Shown here: positions 23,107-30,905 of the stretch, one piece after another
Layout of the letters: each line of letters starts with the position of its first letter
How positions within the stretch are numbered: position 1 is the first letter of the stretch
Assembly (NCBI GenBank): GCA_046292345.1
Contig: JBKBRC010000022.1
Coordinates: 1-44,697 of the forward strand
Direction: 5' to 3'
From: JBKBRC01 sp046292345
GTDB lineage: Bacteria > Bacteroidota > Rhodothermia > Rhodothermales > Rubricoccaceae
DNA length: 44,697 nt
Notes under the pieces: generated by a model
The model's database searches: none
Told to the model about the DNA's origin: nothing
Seen by the model: only the letters and a program-made list of their open reading frames with translations
Translations under genes and position numbers: made by a program

Positions 23107-24003
23107 GTGCGCACGCTCGCCGTAACCCTCGCGCTCGTCGCCGCCCTGCTGTTCGCGCTCGCGCCTGGCTGCGGTGCCGGGCAGGCGCCCGAGGCGGCCC
23201 CCGCCCCCGACGCCCCTCCCGCTGAGGCCACGCGCGCGCCGCGCACGCCCCCGCCGCGCACGCCCGCGTCGCCGCCCCTGGAGACCGACACGCTCGGCGC
23301 GCGCGCGCCGCTCCCGCCGGGCTTCGTCTACCTGCGCGACGTGGCGCCGGACATCGCGCAGGAGATCCGCTACGCGACGCGTTTCAACTTCCTCGGCGTG
23401 CCCATCCGGGGTTACGAGGCGCCCGAGTGCATCCTCACCGAGCAGGCCGCGCAGGCGCTCGCCGACGTGGCCACCGATCTCTCGCGGCGTGGCCTGGGCT
23501 TGAAGGTGTATGACTGCTACCGCCCACAGCGGGCCGTAGACCACTTCGTGGACTGGGCCTACGACCCTTACGACCAGGTAGCCAAGACGGCTTTCTACCC
23601 CGAGGAGCCCAAGAACACCCTCTTCCGACGCGGCTACATCTCGCGCCGCAGCGGCCACAGCCGCGGCTCCACCGTAGACCTGACGCTCGTCCGGCAGCCC
23701 GCTGCGGCGTCGGTCGTGCCGGAGGCGCTCTACCCGAGGATGGACGAGCACGCCCCGCGCTGCGATGCCCCGCGCGGCGAGCGCTTCGACGAGCGCGACC
23801 TCGACATGGGCACCGGCTTCGACTGCTTCTCGGACCTCTCGGCCACCGAGAGCCCGCTCGTGAGCGCCGAGGCGCAGCGCAACCGCCGCGTCCTCCGCGA
23901 GGCCATGCGCCGCCACGGCTTCGTCAACTACTCGCGCGAGTGGTGGCACTTCTCGCTCCGCAATGAGCCCTTCGACACCGCCTTCGACTTTCCGGTGCGC
24001 TGA
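23107..24003 (+). CDS. D-alanyl-D-alanine dipeptidase (VanX/DdpX, M15D family)
   Basis: A 298-aa exported zinc dipeptidase. It starts with GTG; a lipoprotein-like signal (LLFALAPGC) and a proline/alanine-rich linker run to about residue 60. The peptidase domain has YATRFNFLGVPIRGY, YDCYRPQRAV, the zinc motif SGHSRGSTVD (SxHxxGxxxD) and the second metal/catalytic segment EWWHF. VanX-type enzymes cut D-Ala-D-Ala; outside glycopeptide-resistance clusters they recycle wall dipeptides. There is no vanHA context here, so periplasmic peptidoglycan recycling is the better guess. Confidence 0.92.
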   Translation: MRTLAVTLALVAALLFALAPGCGAGQAPEAAPAPDAPPAEATRAPRTPPPRTPASPPLETDTLGARAPLPPGFVYLRDVAPDIAQEIRYATRFNFLGVPIRGYEAPECILTEQAAQALADVATDLSRRGLGLKVYDCYRPQRAVDHFVDWAYDPYDQVAKTAFYPEEPKNTLFRRGYISRRSGHSRGSTVDLTLVRQPAAASVVPEALYPRMDEHAPRCDAPRGERFDERDLDMGTGFDCFSDLSATESPLVSAEAQRNRRVLREAMRRHGFVNYSREWWHFSLRNEPFDTAFDFPVR

Positions 24004-24024
24004 GGCGGTCCGTCCGGACGTGGG

Positions 24025-24047
24025 GCGCCTCCGTCGTTGACGGGCGC
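24025..24047. terminator. Hairpin between VanX-like and sigma-like genes
   Basis: GCGC plus CCGTC pair with GACGG plus GCGC around a GTT loop (two-nt bulge), between convergent genes; no T-tract. Confidence 0.4.
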
Positions 24048-24052
24048 AGGGA

Positions 24053-24916
24053 TCAGCGTGCGTGCGTGTCTGCCGGGGAGGCCACGTGGCGGCTGCGGAT
24101 GAGTGGCCAGAAGCGGGGAGCGCCGTCGCCCGTTGCACGCTGCGCCGCTGCATGCCGCGCCGGCTCTGGCGCCGGCGGTGGCGCGTGGAGTACGGCCGGG
24201 GGTAGCGGGGCCTGGCGTGCCAGGAGGAGCGCGCTGAGTTGCTGGCGGAGCCCATCGTCCGGGCCGCAGGCGCGCGCGGCGTAGCGAGCTGCGGCCGCTG
24301 CGGCCGAGGCCGCGTGCGCCTCCGAGGGCGCCTCGGGCGCGCCGTCGAAGAGCGCGCGCAGGTGGGCGAAGCGCATGGGTGTGAGGGGCGTTTGCGGTGC
24401 GGCGAGCAGCCACGCGCGCGCGAACGTCCACAGCCGCGCGGCGGCCTCGGACGTGAGGCCGAGCACGGCGCTGGCGCGCGGCACGTCGAGCCCGGCGAGG
24501 TAGACGCACTCGGCGACGCGCGCGGCGCGCGTGTCGAAGGCTGCGAGGCGGTCCAGGCGCTCGATGGGCGTGCCGGGCGTGCGCGCGGCGGCCACGCGGC
24601 GGGCGACGTGCCCGCCGAGCGCGCGCAGCCGCTCCTCCGCGGTATCGGGCGCGCCTGGCCCCAGCAGGTGGACTACGGCCGCATCCACGAGCGCCGGCGC
24701 CGCGCAGGCCGGATGGGCCTCGGCCAGGCGGCCGAGCGCGCCGGCGAGGGTCGGGAGGAGCGTGCCGAGCGCGCGCGCGTCGCCGCGCAGCCAGCTTCCG
24801 AGCGCGCGCGCGAACGCGGCGCGCGTGTCAGACGGAGTAGCCGGAGCGGCACGGGAGACGTCGTCCGACGGGGAGAGGGCGGCGGCGTCCGGGCCGGACA
24901 GGGCGGGAGCGTTCAA
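24053..24916 (-). CDS. Degenerate ECF-sigma-factor-like protein
   Basis: A 287-aa protein, last gene of the cyanophycin operon, 27 bp after the Mur-ligase stop. Residues about 36-70 (ALGSWLRGDARALGTLLPTL) align by eye with the region-2 start of the ECF subgroup in which 'W..GD..AL..L.P' is conserved. Residues about 130-172 (RVAECVYLAGLDVPRASAVLGLT followed by ARLWTFARAWLL) resemble region 4 (VxELRFFxGL...VKRDWRxARAWL). Key basic residues of the recognition helix are lost, and a Pro/Ala-rich tail of about 110 residues follows. The start is a TTG, so the N-terminus is uncertain. It may be an inactive sigma homologue or a dedicated regulator; the family call is tentative. Confidence 0.5.
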   Translation of the reverse strand: MNAPALSGPDAAALSPSDDVSRAAPATPSDTRAAFARALGSWLRGDARALGTLLPTLAGALGRLAEAHPACAAPALVDAAVVHLLGPGAPDTAEERLRALGGHVARRVAAARTPGTPIERLDRLAAFDTRAARVAECVYLAGLDVPRASAVLGLTSEAAARLWTFARAWLLAAPQTPLTPMRFAHLRALFDGAPEAPSEAHAASAAAAAARYAARACGPDDGLRQQLSALLLARQAPLPPAVLHAPPPAPEPARHAAAQRATGDGAPRFWPLIRSRHVASPADTHAR

Positions 24917-24943
24917 GGATGCGCGAAGGCCAGGCGCGCCAAG

Positions 24944-26707
24944 TTACGCTTCCATGTCGTTTTCCTGCTGTAAAAGTGCGAGTGCCTCGTCGCGGTGGCT
25001 GAGCACGAACAGGAGCAGGTGGTCGCCGGGGCGAGCCCACGCGACAGCCTCGCGGACGCCCGCAGCGGGGTCTGGGCAGGCTTGGCAGGCGCTCTCGGGC
25101 ACACCGTGCGCGGCAAAGGCACGGACGAAGCGTGCGGGCACCTCGCCGGGTGCGCGCCCGCGCAGGTAGTCCGGCAGGTCAGCGAGCAGGACACGGTCCG
25201 GGCGGAGCGGCGCGACGGCGGCGGCCATCGCCTCGAGGTCTTCGTCGCGGCGGTCGCCTGCGGAGCTGAGCAGCACGAGGCGGCGCCGGGCGGGCCGCGC
25301 GGCGGCGAGCGCAACGAGCGCAGCCATGCCGTGCGCGTTGTGCGCATAGTCCACGAGCGCCTCGGCGCCGCGCACGGTGAAGCGGTTGGCGCGGCCGGGG
25401 TTGTCGGTGGCGTCGCCGCGGAAGCCGAGCAGGCCTTCGGTGAGCGCAGCGTCCGGCAGGCCGAGCGCGACCCCGAGCGCGACGGCCGTGAGCGCGTTGC
25501 GGAGGTTGTGCACGGCCGTGCCGCCGAGTGTGAGCGGCGCCTCGGCGGCGGGCAGCAGGGGGGACCACGCGCCGTCGCGCGCGACCGCGAGCCAGTCGTC
25601 GCGCAGCGTAGCCGCGGGCGGCGCGTCGGGCGCGAGAGCGGCCGCGAGGCGTGGGTGATCTGGGTCGAGGGCAGTCCAGGCAAGGCGGACGCCCCGACGG
25701 CGCAGCGCTTCGGCCTGGCGCGCGGCCTCGTCGGCGGCGACCGGCTCGTCGGCCGCGACGACGAGGACGCCGCCCGGGCGGAGCGCCTTGGCGACGGTGA
25801 ACTTGGCCTCGGCGAGCGCCGCGAGCTCGTCCACGCCGTACTCCCCGAGGTGGTCGGCGGCGACGTTGGTGACGGCGGCGGCGAGGGCGGTCGTGAGCGG
25901 CACACCGCGTCGGAGCAGCCCACCGCGGGCGACCTCGAGCACGCCGAGCGTGACGCGCCGGTCGCGCAGGGCCGCGCGCGCGCCCATCGGCCCCGAGAAG
26001 TCGCCCTGCTCGATGACGATGTCGCCGACGGCCACGTAGTCGGTCGTTGAGAGGCCGGGCGTGAAGCCGGCCGCGCGAGCCATCGCGGCGAGCAGGCGAG
26101 CCGTGGTGGACTTGCCGTTGGTGCCGGTCACGAGCGCGACGGGCACATCGCTGAGCGTGCGCCAGTCTACGGCGTCGGGTGCCGGCAGGGCGTCGGCAGG
26201 CCAGGAGCGTGAGCCGGCGCCGGAGCCGAGCGTGACGTACGCGTCGTCCCAGAGCAGGCTCAGGCGGCGCGCGGCGGCGGCTTCGGCGAGCGCGAGCAGG
26301 GCCGGGCGGGCCTCGGCGTCGCGCGCGGCACGGAGCCGCGCGAGCGTCTCGGCGCGCGGCTCGGGCGGGGCGAGCGGGAGGCCAGCGCTCACGTCGGCCG
26401 CGGCGGCGGCGAGGGCGGCCTCGTTGAGCGCCGTCGCGGTATAGAGCCCGTCGATAGGCGCGCCGACGGCCAGCGAGAGCCCGCGCGGAAAGGGCCGCGC
26501 GGCGAGCGCGCCGGCGTTCCAGCCAAGGCCGTCGAGGAGCGCGCGGGCGTGGCGGCGCCAGGCGGCGGCGAGCGGCGCGCGGAGTGCCTCGGGTGCGTGA
26601 ACCTCGAGCGCGGCGCCGGGCGTGTCGAGCAGACGGCCGGGCCCGGTCTGGCGGCGGCTCTCGAGGGGGGCGAGCCCGGTCGGAGCCGGGCAGTCGGGGG
26701 CGGACAA
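24944..26707 (-). CDS. Mur-ligase-type paralogue of cyanophycin synthetase lacking ATP-grasp
   Basis: A 587-aa protein homologous to the C-terminal Mur-ligase half of CphA. The P-loop is VALVTGTNGKSTTARLLAAM (about 192-211), followed by VLEVARGGLLRRG, VTNVAADHLGEYG, AVHNLRNALTAVALG, FRGDATDNPGRANRF and VDYAHNAHGM, all in CphA order. The first 190 residues are not an ATP-grasp domain and resemble only weakly the CphA N-terminal region, so it cannot by itself carry out the alternating Asp/Arg cycle. It lies 60 bp downstream of cphA. Possible roles are an accessory ligase adding one residue type, a primer-making enzyme, or a ligase for another amino acid. The TTG start is uncertain. Confidence 0.75.
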   Translation of the reverse strand: MSAPDCPAPTGLAPLESRRQTGPGRLLDTPGAALEVHAPEALRAPLAAAWRRHARALLDGLGWNAGALAARPFPRGLSLAVGAPIDGLYTATALNEAALAAAAADVSAGLPLAPPEPRAETLARLRAARDAEARPALLALAEAAAARRLSLLWDDAYVTLGSGAGSRSWPADALPAPDAVDWRTLSDVPVALVTGTNGKSTTARLLAAMARAAGFTPGLSTTDYVAVGDIVIEQGDFSGPMGARAALRDRRVTLGVLEVARGGLLRRGVPLTTALAAAVTNVAADHLGEYGVDELAALAEAKFTVAKALRPGGVLVVAADEPVAADEAARQAEALRRRGVRLAWTALDPDHPRLAAALAPDAPPAATLRDDWLAVARDGAWSPLLPAAEAPLTLGGTAVHNLRNALTAVALGVALGLPDAALTEGLLGFRGDATDNPGRANRFTVRGAEALVDYAHNAHGMAALVALAAARPARRRLVLLSSAGDRRDEDLEAMAAAVAPLRPDRVLLADLPDYLRGRAPGEVPARFVRAFAAHGVPESACQACPDPAAGVREAVAWARPGDHLLLFVLSHRDEALALLQQENDMEA

Positions 26708-26767
26708 GGGGGCGGCGAGTAGACGCGTCGGACGGGTGCGGGGGGCGTGGTCGGCCTCCGGGAGAGT

Positions 26768-29590
26768 TCAGTCGGCCTCCTCGTCGGGCTCGGCCGGTGC
26801 GACGCGCACGCCGCGGCTGTCGCGTACGAGGCGTTGGCCGTCGCGGAGCTGGAACGCCTCGCCTTCGGGCAGCAGGCGCGGCGCGGCGGGGGTCTGGGGG
26901 GCGGCGCCGTCGCCGCCGACCGGCTTGAACTGTACGATCTGCTTCCACGAGCGGCTGATGTCGTCGCCAAAGATGACGAGCAGGTCGCCGGGCTGCGCGG
27001 CGGCGAGGCTGTGGGCGACGGCCGCCTGCTCGTCCGGGATCGTCTCGATGGCGCCGGCGGGCACGCCGGCCGCGAGGAGCGCCTCGCGAAGCAGGCGTGG
27101 CACCTCGCCATCGGCGCGGCCGCGGCGACGGTCGTCCTGCTTGCAGATGAAGTGGTCGAAGTGCGGCGCGACCGAGCGCGCGATGGCCACGTAGTCCTCA
27201 TCGCGGCGGTCGCCGGGGGCCGAGAGCACGAGGCGCCGGTGGCCGGCGACCTCGAGGCGCGAGACGAGCTGCGCCATGGCGGCGGCGGCGGCGGGGTTGT
27301 GCGCGTAGTCCAGGATGACCTTGAACGGGTGCTCGTCGAAGACGTTGAGGCGGCCGGGGGCCTCGTAGAAGCTGGTCGTGAACGTGCGCAGGCCGTGGCG
27401 GATCTGGTCGAGCGTGAGCGAGGCCGGGCCGGTGCCGAGCGCGTAGGCGATGGCGGCCGCGAACATGGCGTTCTGCACGTTGTGCGTCGCCTTGCCCTCG
27501 AGCGTGGCCGGCACGAGGTGCGCGTAGAGCAGGGGCAGGTGGCGCCCGCCGTCGAAGAGCGTGATCATCTCGCCGCCCATGCCGCGCTCGAGCACGACGG
27601 CGCGTCCGCCCTCACGCACGTGCTCGCGCACGAGCGGGTGCTCGGCGTCGAGCGTGACGTAGCACAGGTGGCGCGCGCGCGTGTGCTCGGCCATGGCGAG
27701 CACGCGCGGATCGTCGGCGTTGAGGACGGCCGTGTCGGTTGCGACCTCGACGGGGATGCGCTTGATGGCCGCGAGGTCGTCGAGCGTGTCGATGCGCCCG
27801 AGGCCGAGGTGGTCAGCGGTGACGTTGAGCACGGCGGCGACGTCGCAGCGGCGCACGCCCATGCCGGAGCGGATGAGCCCGCCGCGGGCGACCTCGAGCA
27901 CGGCCGCGTCCACGTCCGGGTCGCGCAGCACCATACGGGCGCCGGCCGGGCCGGTCATGTCGCCCCGCACGGTCAGGCGGCCGTTGATGAACACGCCGTC
28001 GGTGGACGTGTTGCCGGGCGTGTAGCCGCTCACCTGGAGGATGTGGGCCACCATGCGCGTGGTGGTCGTCTTGCCGTTGGTGCCCGTGATGGCCGCGATG
28101 GGGATGCGGCTGGGCGTGCCGGGCGGGAAGAGCATGTCCATGACCGGCCCGGCCACGTCGCGCGGCGTGCCCTCGCTCGGAGCGACGTGCATGCGGAAGC
28201 CCGGCGCGGCGTTGACCTCGACGATGGCGCCGCCCACGTCGCGGTAGGAGCGGGTCACGTCGTCGGTGAGGAAGTCCACGCCGCCCACGTCAAGGCCGAC
28301 AGCGCGCACGGCGCGCACGGCCATGTCGCGGTTGTCCGGGTGGACGACGTCGGTCAGGTCGATGGCCGTGCCGCCGGTCGAGAGGTTGGCCGTCGAACGG
28401 AGGTAGAACGTCTGGCCCTCGGGCAGGACGCTCTCGGGCGTCAGGCCGGCTTCGGCGAGCAGGCGCTCGGCCTGCGCGTCAAGGACGAGGCGCGTGAGCA
28501 CCTTCTCGTGCCCGACGCCGCGGCGGGGGTCCTCGTTGACGCGGTCAACGAGGGCGCGGATCGTGCTGCGCCCGTCGCCGACGACGTGGCCGGGCACGCG
28601 CTTGGCGACAGCCACGAGGCGCCCGTCTATGACGAGCATGCGGTGGTCGAAGCCGGTCACGAAGCTCTCGACGAGCACGCCGCGGCTGGCGCCGTGCGCC
28701 CGCGCGTGCGCAAACGCCTCGCGCACCTGCGCCTCGGTCGTCAGGCGGATCGAGACGCCGCGGCCGTGGTTGGCGTTGAGCGGCTTGACGACGACCGGGT
28801 AGCCGATGCGCTCGGCCGCGGCCGCGGCGTCGTCGGCGTCGTAGACGAGCTCCTGGCGCGGTACGGGCAGCCCGAGGCTGGCGAGCAGGTTGCGCGTGTC
28901 CTCCTTGTCGCTGGCGATCTCGACGGCGATGTGGCGCGTCTCGCTCGTGACCGTGGCCTGGATGCGCTTCTGGTAGCGGCCGTGCCCGAACTGCACGAGC
29001 GAGTGCGCGTTGAGGCGTAGCCACGGGATGCCGCGGCGGTCGGCGGCGTCGACGAGCGCCTGCGTGCTCGGGCCGAAGGCGTTGCGCTGCGCAGCGCGGA
29101 TGAACGCGTCGCGCTCGGTCTCCCAGTCGAAGGCCGGATCGGGCGGTTCGTGAAGGCGGGCCTGCACGTCGGGCGGGAGCAGGTGGCGGATCAGGCGCAG
29201 CCCGAGCTCGCCGGCGGCCAGCCCCACCTCGGCGTGGCGGAACTGGTACACCATGTCGTACTCGCCGCGCGCGCGGCGCGTCATGCGCGTCTTGCCGAAC
29301 GAGACGTCGTCGCCGGCCACGCCCTGCAACTCGAGCGCCACGTGCTCCCAGACGTGACCCATCCATGTGCCCTCGTCCTCCGTCATGCGGCGCAGAAAGC
29401 CGCCGGGCTTGCGGTAGGAGCAGCCGTGTTCGCGCAGCCCCGGGAGGGCTTCGACGAGGGCCTCGGGGAAGCCGGGCAGGCGGCCGGTGGGGTAGTCCTC
29501 GAGGACGCCCAGGTCTACGGTGTGCCGGATGACCGGGAACAGCGCGTACTGGTTGGGCCCTTCGTAAACGTTGGTCGAGACGATGCGCAT
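26768..29590 (-). CDS. cphA: Cyanophycin synthetase
   Basis: A 940-aa enzyme that polymerises aspartate and arginine into multi-L-arginyl-poly-L-aspartate using two ATP sites. The N-terminal domain has GHVWEHVALELQ and the Cys-poor FGKTRMTRRARGEYD stretch. The ATP-grasp domain (about 210-460) carries GYPVVVKPLNANHGRGVS and the VEVNAAPGFRMH metal-binding end. The Mur-ligase domain starts with ITGTNGKTTTTRM (about 490) and includes LEVARGGLIRSGMG, NVTADHLGLG, ATHNVQNAMFAAA and LDYAHNPAAAAAM. It is slightly longer than usual because of an acidic C-terminal tail. The ATG at 29590 (MRIVSTNVYEGPN) is the canonical start, with ACTTTA about 24 nt upstream. It lies downstream of cphB, beyond a repeat array. 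Confidence 0.95.
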   Translation of the reverse strand: MRIVSTNVYEGPNQYALFPVIRHTVDLGVLEDYPTGRLPGFPEALVEALPGLREHGCSYRKPGGFLRRMTEDEGTWMGHVWEHVALELQGVAGDDVSFGKTRMTRRARGEYDMVYQFRHAEVGLAAGELGLRLIRHLLPPDVQARLHEPPDPAFDWETERDAFIRAAQRNAFGPSTQALVDAADRRGIPWLRLNAHSLVQFGHGRYQKRIQATVTSETRHIAVEIASDKEDTRNLLASLGLPVPRQELVYDADDAAAAAERIGYPVVVKPLNANHGRGVSIRLTTEAQVREAFAHARAHGASRGVLVESFVTGFDHRMLVIDGRLVAVAKRVPGHVVGDGRSTIRALVDRVNEDPRRGVGHEKVLTRLVLDAQAERLLAEAGLTPESVLPEGQTFYLRSTANLSTGGTAIDLTDVVHPDNRDMAVRAVRAVGLDVGGVDFLTDDVTRSYRDVGGAIVEVNAAPGFRMHVAPSEGTPRDVAGPVMDMLFPPGTPSRIPIAAITGTNGKTTTTRMVAHILQVSGYTPGNTSTDGVFINGRLTVRGDMTGPAGARMVLRDPDVDAAVLEVARGGLIRSGMGVRRCDVAAVLNVTADHLGLGRIDTLDDLAAIKRIPVEVATDTAVLNADDPRVLAMAEHTRARHLCYVTLDAEHPLVREHVREGGRAVVLERGMGGEMITLFDGGRHLPLLYAHLVPATLEGKATHNVQNAMFAAAIAYALGTGPASLTLDQIRHGLRTFTTSFYEAPGRLNVFDEHPFKVILDYAHNPAAAAAMAQLVSRLEVAGHRRLVLSAPGDRRDEDYVAIARSVAPHFDHFICKQDDRRRGRADGEVPRLLREALLAAGVPAGAIETIPDEQAAVAHSLAAAQPGDLLVIFGDDISRSWKQIVQFKPVGGDGAAPQTPAAPRLLPEGEAFQLRDGQRLVRDSRGVRVAPAEPDEEAD

Positions 29591-29711
29591 AGAGGTGACG
29601 ATAGGAGGCGGGTAAAGTCCCGCGGGCGCTCCCCACATGCAAGGCGTCCCGGCGGTTCCGTTCGGGCCTTTCAGCAGAGGCTCCGCCGCGGCTCTTACGC
29701 GGCCATCGTCG

Positions 29712-29787
29712 CGCAGGCGGGCCTGGCTCTCGCAGGCGGGCCTGGCTCTCGCAGGCGGGCCTGGCTCTCGCAGGCGGGCCTAGCTCT
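29712..29787. repeat. 19-bp tandem repeat, left contig copy
   Basis: Three perfect copies of cgcaggcgggcctggctct (29712, 29731, 29750) and a fourth with cctagctct at 29769. The fourth overlaps the duplicated end of cphB including its stop. On the minus strand GCCTG-CGAGAGC-CAGGC can pair. Confidence 0.95.
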
Positions 29788-29832
29788 CGTAGGCGGTGCG
29801 CTGCTCGAGGGGCACGTCCTCGTCGTCGAAGA

Positions 29833-29932
29833 NNNNNNNNNNNNNNNNNNNNNNNNNNNNNNNNNNNNNNNNNNNNNNNNNNNNNNNNNNNNNNNNNNNN
29901 NNNNNNNNNNNNNNNNNNNNNNNNNNNNNNNN
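29833..29932. other. Scaffold gap (100 Ns)
   Basis: Exactly 100 unknown bases, a conventional gap placeholder. The left side ends inside a copy of the cphB 3' end and the right side begins in the same 19-bp repeat, so the two contigs overlap. Confidence 0.95.
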
Positions 29933-30008
29933 CGCAGGCGGGCCTGGCTCTCGCAGGCGGGCCTGGCTCTCGCAGGCGGGCCTGGCTCTCGCAGGCGGGC
30001 CTAGCTCT
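29933..30008. repeat. 19-bp tandem repeat, right contig copy, reaching into cphB
   Basis: Three perfect 19-bp copies (29933, 29952, 29971) and the variant copy at 29990-30008, which contains the cphB stop codon. It is identical to the left copy. Confidence 0.95.
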
Positions 30009-30885
30009 CGTAGGCGGTGCGCTGCTCGAGGGGCACGTCCTCGTCGTCGAAGACGGGCGCGGGGCGGGGCGGCGGCGTGGCCCGGCGCGAGCGCAGGTCG
30101 AAGCGCCCGCCTTCGCTGAGGATGTGCACGGCGAGCCCGATGAGGCTGACCGGCTGGCCCGGCACGGCCGAGTCCATGGAGGAATAGACGAGGTCCGAGG
30201 GGTCGACGACGGTCACGGCGCCGCTACCGACGACCTCGAAGCGCCCCGCCGCGTCGAGGAAGAGCGCCGTGTCCTCGTCGAGCCCGACGCCGACCGAGAA
30301 CGGGTTGTAGGCGATGGCCGCGAGCAGGCGCCCGAGGCGGTCGCGCTGCCGGAAGTGCTGGTCGATGATGAGGCCGTTGGTGAGGCCCAGGCCGGGCGCG
30401 AGAATGACGCCGTTGGCGTAGGGGGTCGCGCCGGCCTCGCCGCCGGCGATCATGTGCTCGGCGAGGATGGCCGCGCCGGCGCTCGTGCCGGCCACGACGG
30501 CCCCGCTGGCATGGCACCGGCGGATGGCCCGCGCGATGGGCGTGCCGCCGAGGATGGTCGAGAGGCGCAGCTGGTTGCCGCCGGTGAGGAAGACGCCCGT
30601 GGCGTGGCAGACCTTCTCGGCGAAGGCATCGTCGAGGGCCTCCTCGCGCTCGGTGATGGGGAGCACCTCCACGCGCGCCGCGCCGAGCTCGCGGAAGAGC
30701 TCGGCGTAGCGGTCGCCCGTGTCCTCGAGCTCGGAGGCGGTCGGGAGGACGACGATGCGGGCATGCTCGGCGCCGGCGAGCTGCACGAAGCGCGTCAGAA
30801 TGGGGCGATCGGCAGTCTTGGCCTCGGCGCCGCCGATGGGCACGAGCACGCCGCGCGTGGCGCCGGTAGGGACGGCAGGGGGCAT
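30001..30885 (-). CDS. cphB: Cyanophycinase
   Basis: A 294-aa serine peptidase of the S51-like family that cuts cyanophycin into beta-Asp-Arg dipeptides. The nucleophile is S135 in VAGTSAGAAI, with the conserved GVFLTGGNQLRL (about 97-108), DQHFRQRDRLGRL (H177) and GVGLDEDTALF (E204) completing the expected Ser-His-Glu set. Length is normal; the C-terminal 25 residues are a Pro/Arg then acidic tail. The ATG at 30885 gives the standard N-terminus (RGVLVPIGGAEAK) and lies 20 bp after the iadA stop, so the two are co-transcribed. The last codons and stop are part of a 19-bp repeat unit. Confidence 0.95.
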   Translation of the reverse strand: MPPAVPTGATRGVLVPIGGAEAKTADRPILTRFVQLAGAEHARIVVLPTASELEDTGDRYAELFRELGAARVEVLPITEREEALDDAFAEKVCHATGVFLTGGNQLRLSTILGGTPIARAIRRCHASGAVVAGTSAGAAILAEHMIAGGEAGATPYANGVILAPGLGLTNGLIIDQHFRQRDRLGRLLAAIAYNPFSVGVGLDEDTALFLDAAGRFEVVGSGAVTVVDPSDLVYSSMDSAVPGQPVSLIGLAVHILSEGGRFDLRSRRATPPPRPAPVFDDEDVPLEQRTAYES

Positions 30886-30905
30886 GAGGCGGTCTTGGCG
30901 GGAGG

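Larger units (their letters stand above)
29591..30000. other. Gene-free interval between cphA and cphB
   Basis: This 410-base stretch holds the cphA leader, two stretches of the same 19-bp repeat, a second copy of the last bases of cphB (29780-29832) and 100 Ns. I see no independent gene. If the gap is an assembly artefact, the true spacing is about 190 bp. Confidence 0.8.
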
